27,642 nt of DNA from Vescimonas cirricatena. GTDB taxonomy: Bacteria; Bacillota; Clostridia; Oscillospirales; Oscillospiraceae. This document shows, one piece after another, positions 8,000 through 14,969 of this stretch. The first letter of the stretch is position 1. Each line of letters begins with the position of its first letter. The notes below the pieces were generated by a model. The model saw only the letters and a program-made list of their open reading frames with translations, did no database searches and was not told where the DNA came from. Made by a program: the position numbers and the translations under genes. The stretch is taken from contig NZ_JAJEPW010000041.1 of NCBI RefSeq assembly GCF_020687045.1, forward strand, positions 1-27,642, written 5' to 3'.

Positions 8000-8839
8000 A
8001 TGCGTTCCATGAGACCTGACCCGGAGATCCGGGTACAAGAAATCACCATTCCTGCAGGCCGACGCCGGATCCCGGCGCTGGTGCTGTCGCCGACGACTGT
8101 CCCGGTGCGGGCCACCGGTGTGCTGTGGCTCCACGGCGGCGGGTACATTCTCGGCATGAAGGAAATGGTGCATATGTCCCGGGCGGTCGATCTGGTGAAA
8201 AAGTTCGGGGCGGTGGTAGTGTCGCCGGGGTATCGGCTGGCCTTTGCTGCGCCATATCCTGCTGTGCTGGACGATTGCCATGCGGCGCTAGTGTAAATGA
8301 AGTCCCACGCTGCCGAGTTGGGCATCCGTGCTGACCAAATCATGGTGGGCGGCGAGAGCGCAGGCGGCGGGCTGTGCGCCGCCCCGTGCATCAAGGCCCG
8401 AGACACCGGTGTGGTGAACGTCGCCTTCCAGATGCCCCTTTACCCCATGCTGGACGACCGGGACACGGAGACCTCCCGGGATAACCACGGCAAGGTGTGG
8501 AATACTCGGCGCAACCATTTTGGCTGGCACTGTTATCTGCGGGGGCAGAAGCTGGACGGCCTGTCGCCCTATGCCGCTCCCGCCCGTCTGACGGATTTTT
8601 CCGGCCTGCCGCCTGCCTACACCTTCGTAGGGGATGGAGAGCCGTTTTATGCCGAAACGGTGCAGTATATCGAAAATCTGAAAGCTTATGGGATTTCCGC
8701 CAGTGTGGACGTGTACCACTCCGATATGCACGCCTTTGACATGATGCAGCCGGATACACCCCTGAGCCGGGAAGCCGCCCGGCGGTTCAACGAACAGTTC
8801 GCCTATGCACAGACGCATTATTTTGCGCCGCAGAGATGA
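8000..8839 (+). pseudogene. Alpha/beta hydrolase (HSL/acetyl-esterase type) interrupted by an in-frame stop
   Basis: The N-terminal part (8000-8296) has the oxyanion motif HGGGYILG and ends at TAA (8294-8296). The same frame resumes at once with ATG and contains the nucleophile motif GGESAGGG, the acid region FVGDGEPFY and the histidine in DMHAFDMM. Relatives normally have a tyrosine where the stop lies (ALRYLKDHAAELGI pattern), so one base change (TAC or TAT to TAA) explains it. The catalytic Ser-Asp-His are all downstream of the stop, and the oxyanion loop is upstream, so neither half should work alone. Reinitiation at the ATG next to the stop is possible but would not give an active enzyme. 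Confidence 0.8.
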
Positions 8840-8888
8840 GCACAATGTGAAGAGACATCGACAGATCGGAATTTACGGAGTTGATGAA

Positions 8889-9317
8889 ATGATTAGGAAA
8901 TATGTTGACGGTGATATAGATGCAGTGATGCAAATATGGTTAAATACGAATATTCAGGCACATAGTTTTATATCTCCAGATTATTGGCAGAGCAATTTTG
9001 ATACAGTAAAAAGAATGATGCCCCTTGCGGAAGTGTATGTATATGAAGATGATTGCACAAAGCAGATAGGCGGATTCATCGGAATGAACGATAACTACAT
9101 TGAAGGAATTTTCGTGAAAAAAGCAGTACAATCAAAAGGAATCGGAAAGCAACTGTTAAATTACGCTAAAGAAGGCAAATCTACACTAAGATTAAGCGTT
9201 TATCAGAAGAACAAGAAAGCTATTCGATTTTATCTGCGAGAAGAATTTGCCATTCAATCCGAAAACATAGATAACAATACGGACGAAAAAGAATTTGTAA
9301 TGGTATGGAATCGGTAA
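8889..9317 (+). CDS. GNAT family N-acetyltransferase
   Basis: This 142-residue protein starts MIRKYVDGDID after CGGAGTTGATGAA. The acetyl-CoA-binding loop is visible as VQSKGIGKQLLNYAK (Q/R-x-x-G-x-G/A) at about residues 80-95, followed by the YQKNKKAIRFYL helix typical of the fold. The family acetylates an amine of a small molecule or protein; the substrate is unknown. The gene is much more AT-rich than its neighbours and lies between two pseudogenes, which suggests recent acquisition. Length and start fit the family. Confidence 0.85.
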   Translation: MIRKYVDGDIDAVMQIWLNTNIQAHSFISPDYWQSNFDTVKRMMPLAEVYVYEDDCTKQIGGFIGMNDNYIEGIFVKKAVQSKGIGKQLLNYAKEGKSTLRLSVYQKNKKAIRFYLREEFAIQSENIDNNTDEKEFVMVWNR

Positions 9318-9384
9318 CTTCCGGTTTGTCGTACCAACTGAGAAATGAGGCAGAAACCACCCGAACCGATCAAGGAGTAACACC

Positions 9385-10144
9385 ATGGATATCGACGCAA
9401 AATTGAGACCGCTGTACCTTCTGCAGATCCTGCAGGAATGCACGGATGAGGACAACTATCTGACCACCGCCCAGTTGGCCAGCATTCTGAAGCAGCGCTA
9501 CGGCAGGCATCTATAAGGCCCGGGATCTGAAGCGCAATGTGGTTGTGGACGGCCGGGGAAAGCTGGAAAACAAGCAGATTTTCTACATCATCGACACCAT
9601 CAACGAAGCCATCAACCGGCATAAGAAAATCCGCTTCCGGAAGATTGAATACAACGTGAAGAAGGAGCGTGTGCTTCATCACGGCGGAGAGAAATACACC
9701 TTCAGCCCCTACTCCCTGGTCTGGGACGGCGACAACTACTATGTGGTGGGCTATTCGGACAAGTACGAGAACATCGGCAGCCACCGGGTAGACCGCATTG
9801 CGGAGCAGCCGGAGATTCTCGACGAGCCTGCGGTGCCGCCCAAGGCCGGTTTCTCCGTCGAAAAGTATGTGAAAACCACCTTCCGGATGTACAACGCTCC
9901 TCGCAAAGAGGTGGAGCTGCTCTGCGACAACGGCGTGATGGATGCGATCATCGACCAATTCGGGCCGGACGTCCACACCTATGCCGGAGACCTGCAGAAT
10001 TTCCGGGTCATTGAGGAAGTTGCTGTCGGCAAGGTGTTCTTTAACTGGATTTTCGGCTTCGAGGGCAAGGTGCGCATCAAAGCTCCGGCGGACGTAAAAG
10101 AGCAGTACCGGCAGATGGTGGAGAATGCGGCGAAGGTGTTATAA
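9385..10144 (+). pseudogene. WYL-domain transcriptional regulator with internal deletion
   Basis: A start with AAGGAG upstream opens the normal N-terminus (MDIDAKLRPLYLLQILQE, TTAQLASILKQRYG) but meets TAA at 9514-9516. In another frame the sequence resumes at once with KARDLKRNVVVDGR and then a complete WYL effector domain (FSPYSLVWDGDNYYVVGY, SHRVDRI) and C-terminal domain. From memory of this family, about 80-90 residues covering most of the winged helix-turn-helix and linker are missing between YG and ARDLKRN. The deletion also shifts the frame. The remaining WYL part cannot bind DNA in the usual way, so the regulator is dead. Its former target is not evident. Confidence 0.85.
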
Positions 10145-10161
10145 CTTGCAGGAGGATTCCC

Positions 10162-10731
10162 ATGACAGAAGAAAATAACAAATCCCGCTGCCGGTGGTGC
10201 AACCTGGCCAATCCCCTTTATGTCCGCTACCACGATGAGGAGTGGGGCGTTCCGTGCCACGATGACCACGCTCTGTATGAGCTGCTGATTCTGGAATCCT
10301 TTCAGGCGGGCTTGAGCTGGGAGACGGTGCTGAACAAGCGGGCGCGGTTCCGGGAGGTCTACGACGGCTTTGACCTGGACAAGGTCTGCGCTTACGGCGA
10401 GGAAAAGATTGCCCGGCTGCTCTCTGACGAGGGCATCATCCGCAACCGGCTGAAAATCCGGGCCAGTGTCAAAAACAGCCGTATCTTCCGGGACATTCAG
10501 GAAGAGTACGGCAGCTTTGAAAAGTATATCTGGGGCTGGACAGACGGCAAGGTCATCTACGAAAATGACCCCGCCGTTACCACCGGCCCGCTGTCCGACG
10601 CCATTTCCCAAGACCTGAAAAAGCGGGGCATGACCTTCGTTGGCTCCACCATCATCTACGCCTATTTGCAGGCCATCGGCGTCATCAATGCCCACAGCGA
10701 CGACTGCTGGCTGCATGGCGGGAATGGCTAA
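10162..10731 (+). CDS. tag: DNA-3-methyladenine glycosylase I
   Basis: This 189-residue base-excision enzyme removes 3-methyladenine from DNA. Family hallmarks are RCRWCN at the start, YHDEEWGVPCHDDHALYELL, the catalytic-region LESFQAGLSWETVLNKR, and the C-terminal NAHSDDCW that supplies zinc ligands together with the first cysteine. The length is typical. The start is preceded by GCAGGAGGATTCCC. The gene begins 17 bases after the WYL remnant and is followed by a 50-base palindrome. It is a housekeeping repair gene and could belong to the chromosome or to a mobile stretch. Confidence 0.95.
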   Translation: MTEENNKSRCRWCNLANPLYVRYHDEEWGVPCHDDHALYELLILESFQAGLSWETVLNKRARFREVYDGFDLDKVCAYGEEKIARLLSDEGIIRNRLKIRASVKNSRIFRDIQEEYGSFEKYIWGWTDGKVIYENDPAVTTGPLSDAISQDLKKRGMTFVGSTIIYAYLQAIGVINAHSDDCWLHGGNG

Positions 10732-10747
10732 ACAGTTCGAAGAAAAT

Positions 10748-10797
10748 AATTATGCCCCATTATACCCTTGATTTCGCGGGTATAATGGGGCATAATT
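10748..10797. repeat. 50-bp palindrome with 20-bp perfect arms upstream of the AAA ATPase gene
   Basis: Arms at 10748-10767 and 10778-10797 are perfect inverted copies around a 10-base loop. Each arm contains a TATAAT box (10759-10764 on the minus strand, 10781-10786 on the plus strand). The structure lies 34 bases before the ATPase start. No T-run follows, so it is a poor terminator. It could be an operator with promoter boxes or a small palindromic repeat. Confidence 0.75.
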
Positions 10798-10830
10798 CTA
10801 CATAGAATAGTATCTCGCAGGAGGTGCGCT

Positions 10831-12615
10831 ATGGAGTTATCTGAGATGCAGGCACGTGCGGCGGAGCTGGAACAGCTGATTGCTGATCTGCCAGCCGGTT
10901 CCATTACGAAGAAAACCGTCAACGGCAAGGAATATTTCTACCACCGCTGGACAGAGGACAAGAAGCGGCGGGAGAAGTATATTCCGGCGGATGAACTGGA
11001 GGATTTTCGCGCTCAAATCGAGCAAAGAAAAGCTCTGGAACGGGAGCTGAAAGCGCTGAAGAAGCAGCTGCCCAAGGGAAAATCTGTGGATACCTCTGCG
11101 TTTACCACGAATGTCCGCACCGGAGAGGCGCTGCACTCCTTTGCATCCCCTGTTCGAGCCTATCGCAAGCGCGAGTACTTCCGACAGCTGCACGACTACA
11201 TTTACGGCGGGCAGCAGGACAAGGTGTTTATCCTCTACGGTCTGCGCCGGACGGGTAAAACCACCATGATCCGCCAGATTTTTGCGGAGATGAGCGAGGC
11301 AGAACTTGCCAAGGTTGCATTCATCCAGATTACCGCAAGAGATACGCTGGCGGATGTAAACCGTGATCTCAAGCTGCTGGAGGCGCAGGGCTTCCGCTAT
11401 GTGTTCCTCGATGAAGTGACACTCATGGAGGATTTCATCGAGGGCGCGGCGCTGTTTTCTGATGTGTTTGCGGCCTGCGGCATGAAAACCGTACTCTCCG
11501 GCGCGGACTCGATGGGATTTCTCTTTGCTGAGGACGAACAGCTCTACGACCGCTGTATCCTGTTGCACACCACATTCATCCCTTACCGCGAGTTTGAGTC
11601 CGTTCTCGGCATCCATGGCATCGACGAGTATATCCGCTACGGCGGCACCATGAGTCTCGGCGGCATCCACTACAACGAGACTTCCACCTTTGCCAGTAAG
11701 GAAAGCGCCGATGAGTATGTGGACACGGCCATTGCCCGCAACATCCAGCACTCCCTGCGCTGCTACCAGTACGAAGGGCATTTCCGGCATCTGTGGGACC
11801 TGTACGACAAAAATGAACTGACCAGCGCCATCAACCGGGTCGTGGAGGACATCAACCACCGCTTCACGCTGGAAGTACTGTCGCAGGATTGGAAGTCCCA
11901 CGACCTTGGCATTTCCGCCAACAACCTGCGCCGGGATCGGAAGAACCCGACGGACATCCTCGACCGCATCGACCTTGCGCTTGTCACCGACAGCCTGCGG
12001 AAGCTGCTGGAGATCCGCAACAGGGCAGAGCAGACCGCGGCGCTGGACGATGTTCACGCGGCGGAGGTCAAGGAGTATCTGGACTTGCTGGACTTGACGC
12101 GGGAGATCGACGTGCTGCACCTGCCGGATGTCGGCACGAGGTCCAACCGCACAGTGATCGCGCAGCCGGGTCTGCGCTATGCGCAGGCGGGCACCCTGAT
12201 CCGCAGTCTGCTGCTGGGCGAAACGTTCAGCGCGCTGTCTTTGGCGGAGCGTACCGCCGTGCAGGAGCGCATCCTGACGGAGATCAAAGGGCGAATGCTG
12301 GAGGACATCGTCCTGCTGGAAACCAAGCTGGCGAACCCGAAAAAGCAGGTGTTTGTGCTGCAATTCCCCGTAGGTGAGTTTGATATGGTGGTGTTTGACC
12401 CCAACGCCGGTTCGTGTCGGATTTTCGAGATCAAGCACAGCGAGGAAGCTGTCCCGCAGCAGTACCGCCATCTGATCGACGAGCAAAAATGCGCCCAGAC
12501 CGAGCATCGCTATGGCCCAATCACCGGGAGGTTTGTCCTTTATCGCGGGAAAGATCAGGTAGTAGAGGGCATTCAGTATCAGAACGTGGAAGAATATCTG
12601 AAAACACTTGTATAA
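10831..12615 (+). CDS. AAA ATPase with C-terminal PD-(D/E)XK nuclease-like domain
   Basis: This 594-residue protein starts behind GCAGGAGGTGCGCT. Residues 1-85 form a charged coiled coil with the KKTVNGKEYFYHRW signature seen in small DUF6788-like proteins. An AAA_14-type ATPase follows: Walker A YGLRRTGKTT near residue 137 and Walker B YVFLDEVTLM near 192. The C-terminal region resembles DUF4143/archaeal-ATPase partners and shows a nuclease-like pattern, VGEFDMVVFDP then CRIFEIKHSEEA (D...E-x-K), near residue 530. Members of this family are common in accessory DNA of gut Clostridia and are suspected of defence or toxin-like roles, but no function is proven. Its palindromic upstream region and own terminator suggest a stand-alone unit. 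Confidence 0.85.
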   Translation: MELSEMQARAAELEQLIADLPAGSITKKTVNGKEYFYHRWTEDKKRREKYIPADELEDFRAQIEQRKALERELKALKKQLPKGKSVDTSAFTTNVRTGEALHSFASPVRAYRKREYFRQLHDYIYGGQQDKVFILYGLRRTGKTTMIRQIFAEMSEAELAKVAFIQITARDTLADVNRDLKLLEAQGFRYVFLDEVTLMEDFIEGAALFSDVFAACGMKTVLSGADSMGFLFAEDEQLYDRCILLHTTFIPYREFESVLGIHGIDEYIRYGGTMSLGGIHYNETSTFASKESADEYVDTAIARNIQHSLRCYQYEGHFRHLWDLYDKNELTSAINRVVEDINHRFTLEVLSQDWKSHDLGISANNLRRDRKNPTDILDRIDLALVTDSLRKLLEIRNRAEQTAALDDVHAAEVKEYLDLLDLTREIDVLHLPDVGTRSNRTVIAQPGLRYAQAGTLIRSLLLGETFSALSLAERTAVQERILTEIKGRMLEDIVLLETKLANPKKQVFVLQFPVGEFDMVVFDPNAGSCRIFEIKHSEEAVPQQYRHLIDEQKCAQTEHRYGPITGRFVLYRGKDQVVEGIQYQNVEEYLKTLV

Positions 12616-12618
12616 CAG

Positions 12619-12654
12619 AGCCGCGACCCTAATGTATAGCTCAGGGCGGCGGCT
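12619..12654 (+). terminator. Likely terminator of the AAA ATPase gene
   Basis: AGCCGC and GCGGCT close a hairpin with an inner CCCT/AGGG pair, starting four bases after the ATPase stop. The T-tail is short (TTT). Confidence 0.5.
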
Positions 12655-12657
12655 TTC

Positions 12658-12682
12658 CATCGCTCATTTCATCAATCATTTT
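12658..12682. repeat. 25-bp repeat, copy 1
   Basis: These 25 bases are identical to 17769-17793, the fic promoter region, and the first 17 also match 16940-16956 inside fic. A GAGCGATG inverted match follows at 12695-12702. The copy lies between the ATPase terminator and the LSR1 promoter. Confidence 0.7.
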
Positions 12683-12744
12683 CTCGGCTCGTATGAGCGA
12701 TGCTCTCAAATCCAATATTTTTTCAGATTTTTCCCTTGGGTACC

Positions 12745-12773
12745 TTTTCAAATGGAATCCGATCCGTTATAAT
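12745..12773 (+). promoter_or_regulatory. Possible promoter of the first serine recombinase gene
   Basis: A perfect TATAAT (12768-12773) is preceded at 17 bases by TTTTCA, a weak -35 box. The recombinase start lies 38 bases downstream of the -10 box. Confidence 0.45.
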
Positions 12774-12810
12774 ATGCTTATCAACCTAACGATATGCGCG
12801 AGGTGCCGCT

Positions 12811-14520
12811 ATGAAGACGAAAGACAAGTCGAAGCAATATGTTATCTACTCCCGCAAGTCCAAGTTCACCGGCAAGGGCGAGAGCATCGAAAACCAGATC
12901 GAGCTGTGCCGCCAGTACATCGCCATGCACTTTGGTGACGACGCAGCGGAGAATGCGCTGGTCTACGAGGATGAGGGCTTTTCCGGCGGCAATCTGGAGC
13001 GCCCGCAGTTCAAGAAAATGATGAAGGACTCGCAGAAAATCGAGTTTGCCGCCATCGTGGTCTACCGCCTTGACCGCATCAGCCGCAACATCGGCGACTT
13101 TGCCAAACTCATCGAGGACTTAGGCGACCGGCACATCGACTTCATCTCTATCCGCGAGCAGTTCGACACCAGCTCCCCCATGGGCAGGGCCATGATGTAT
13201 ATCGCGTCGGTCTTTTCCCAGCTGGAGCGGGAAACCATCGCCGAGCGCATCCGGGACAACATGCACGAGCTGTCCAAAACCGGGCGCTGGTTGGGCGGCA
13301 CCACGCCCACCGGTTACGCTTCGGAGAGCGAATCCAAGATAACGGTGGACGGCAAGGAGCGCAAGGCCTACAAGCTGAAGCCCATTCCGGAGGAAATCCA
13401 GCTGGTCAAAACGATTTTCTCCGTCTTCATGGAAACCGGCTCCCTTAGCAAGACCGACCAGTACCTGCTGGAGCATCGCTGCGTCACCAAGCGCGGCAAG
13501 CAGTTCACCCGCTTTGCCATCAGGGGTATCCTCACAAATCCCGTCTATATGATCGCCGACGAGACGGCGTACCAGTACCTCAAGGAGAACAACGCAGACC
13601 TGTTTGCCGAGCAGTCCGAGTTCGACGGCGAGCACGGTATCATGGCCTACAACCGCACCCTGCAGCGCCCCGGCAAGGCCAACCAGATCCGTCCCATGGA
13701 GGAATGGATCGTGGCAGTGGGCAAGCATCCGGGCATCATCTCCGGCAGCGACTGGGTGCAGGTACAGGCCATGCTGGATGTCAACAAGTCCAAGAGCTAC
13801 CGCAGGCCACGCAGCAATGTGGCGCTGCTGTCCGGGCTTCTGCGCTGCGGCGAGTGCGGCGACTATATGCGCCCCAAACTGACCAACCGTACCAATGCCG
13901 ATGGCGACCTAATTTATACTTATATGTGCTCCACCAAGGAGCGCAGCCACGGCAGCGTCTGCGCCATGAAAAACTGCAACGGCAATACGCTGGACGCCAA
14001 GATTATCGAGGAGATCCGCAAGCTGTCCGCCGACAAGGAGACGCTTGCCGGACTTCTGGCGCAGACCAAGAAGGTTATCAGCGGCAGCAAGGAGGGCTAC
14101 GACGCGGAGCTGGCACAGCTGCGCGAGAAGCACGCCGAGACTGAAGAGCGCATCAAGAGATTGGTAGACTCTCTGTCCGTTGCTACTGACACCTCGGCTA
14201 AGTACGTCATGGAGCAGATCGACGAGCTGCACCAGCAGAGCGAGCAGGAGCAATCAAGGCTTTCTGAGCTGGAGGCCCTCACGGAGCAAAGCCGGATGCT
14301 GCATCAGGAGTTCGCCTTCCATCAGGAAATGATCGAATCCTTCGCCCATGCGGTGGATACGGCGACGCTGGAGGAAAAACGCCGCCTGCTGCGCACCATC
14401 GTCAAAAAGGTGGTCTGGGACGGCAAAAACGCCTATGTTTACCTCTTTGCAGAGGATGGAGAGGCGGATTTGCCACCCATTGACCAACCTATGTATCCGT
14501 TGGGAGAGGATAGCGAATGA
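12811..14520 (+). CDS. Large serine recombinase LSR1, adjacent to the sigK AATGA junction
   Basis: This 569-residue site-specific recombinase has an N-terminal resolvase domain with the nucleophile in YVIYSRKSKF (Ser near residue 14) and catalytic arginines in VVYRLDRISRN. A Recombinase domain follows near 160-270 (GTTPTGYASE, LTNPVYM). The zinc ribbon is LLRCGECGDYMRPK plus a downstream cysteine pair, and a coiled coil spans about 420-515. It would cut and rejoin DNA at short att sites. Its stop TGA (14518-14520) is part of AATGA, and the C-terminal part of sigK follows with no gap. That layout strongly suggests it integrated, and may excise, the outer element at the skin position of sigK, like SpoIVCA. 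The gene reads toward and ends at the junction. Confidence 0.93.
   Translation: MKTKDKSKQYVIYSRKSKFTGKGESIENQIELCRQYIAMHFGDDAAENALVYEDEGFSGGNLERPQFKKMMKDSQKIEFAAIVVYRLDRISRNIGDFAKLIEDLGDRHIDFISIREQFDTSSPMGRAMMYIASVFSQLERETIAERIRDNMHELSKTGRWLGGTTPTGYASESESKITVDGKERKAYKLKPIPEEIQLVKTIFSVFMETGSLSKTDQYLLEHRCVTKRGKQFTRFAIRGILTNPVYMIADETAYQYLKENNADLFAEQSEFDGEHGIMAYNRTLQRPGKANQIRPMEEWIVAVGKHPGIISGSDWVQVQAMLDVNKSKSYRRPRSNVALLSGLLRCGECGDYMRPKLTNRTNADGDLIYTYMCSTKERSHGSVCAMKNCNGNTLDAKIIEEIRKLSADKETLAGLLAQTKKVISGSKEGYDAELAQLREKHAETEERIKRLVDSLSVATDTSAKYVMEQIDELHQQSEQEQSRLSELEALTEQSRMLHQEFAFHQEMIESFAHAVDTATLEEKRRLLRTIVKKVVWDGKNAYVYLFAEDGEADLPPIDQPMYPLGEDSE
14516..14520 (+). other. Candidate right crossover site of the outer sigK element (AATGA)
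   Basis: AATGA overlaps the LSR1 stop codon and supplies AAT GA of the Asn-Glu codons that open the SigK fragment (NEILMHF). From memory, B. subtilis skin recombines at a 5-bp AATGA at the same ENE codons of sigK. The matching left site is not in the window. Confidence 0.7.
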
Positions 14521-14833
14521 AATCCTCATGCACTTCCGCGCCCAGCGGAAGCTGCAGGGGGAGGTGTCGCTGTCGGAGGCCATCGAGACGGATAAGGCCG
14601 GCAACGCCCTGTATCTGCAGGACGTGGTGGGGGCCGACGACACCATGCAGGAGGACCTGGAGGGCCGGGAGGATCAGCGCCTGATCCGGCGGCTGGTAGG
14701 GGAGTGCCTGACGCCCCGGGAGGCCGACGTGATCCGCCGCCGCTACGGCCTGGACGGCCACCCGCCCCAGACCCAACGCCAGGTGGCCGCCGCCTACGGC
14801 ATCAGCCGCAGCTATGTATCGCGCCGCCAGTAA
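14516..14833 (+). pseudogene. sigK: sigK, C-terminal part, first segment (disrupted at both ends)
   Basis: Reading from AATGA gives NEILMHFRAQRK, GEVSLSEAIETDKAGN, LTPREADVIRRRYGLDG and TQRQVAAAYGISRSYVSR, which follows SigK of B. subtilis closely (ENEILMHLRA, VSLHDPI, GISRSYVSRIEKRAL) and fits better than SigE. It covers sigma regions 3 to 4.2. The segment lacks region 2 and a start codon because the outer element separates it from the N-terminal half. It also ends early: after SYVSR a foreign sequence adds Arg-Gln and TAA (14831-14833), cutting region 4.2 in the recognition helix. The missing end is at 23293-23366. Sigma-K directs late mother-cell transcription in sporulation. In this state the gene is silent unless both elements are removed. 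Confidence 0.88.
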
Positions 14834-14840
14834 TGTAAAC
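14811..14840. other. attL of the inner sigK element
   Basis: The core GCTATGT (14811-14817) is also present at 23293-23299. Inside the element, GTAATGTAAAC (14830-14840) is an inverted partner of GTTTACAATAG at the other end. Coding sequence for SigK is to the left of the core and foreign DNA to the right. Confidence 0.75.
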
Positions 14841-14882
14841 GATGCCCGGAAAGCCTTGAAAACACAGGCTTGTCCGGGCATC
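14841..14882. repeat. Long hairpin just inside attL
   Basis: GATGCCCGGA and TCCGGGCATC pair perfectly, with an inner AAGCCT/AGGCTT pair around the loop. There is no T-run. It directly abuts the att arm. It may stop sigK transcription entering the element or serve in recombination. Confidence 0.65.
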
Positions 14883-14969
14883 GGTCATGTCAGGGTAGCG
14901 CCGCCGTTATTGTAAATGGTGGGAAAATAAGGAAAATAAGCGGCCATTCATCACCTTTTAGATATCAGA

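Noticed and set aside
10837..12660. A 607-codon open frame on the minus strand opposite the AAA ATPase
   Set aside because: It mirrors the real gene codon by codon, has no family motif or ribosome site, and the plus-strand frame has clear ATPase motifs. High-GC third positions explain it.
14348..14515. A longer sigK fragment extending upstream of AATGA
   Set aside because: The open frame continues leftward only as the shadow of LSR1. SigK-like sequence starts exactly at NEILMHF, so the extension is not sigma factor.
14516..14833. The sigma fragment as sigE rather than sigK
   Set aside because: LMHFRA, VSLSEAIETDKAGN and GISRSYVSRIEKRAL match SigK, whereas SigE has LMYLR, VSFDEPLNIDWDGN and GISQSYISRLEKR.
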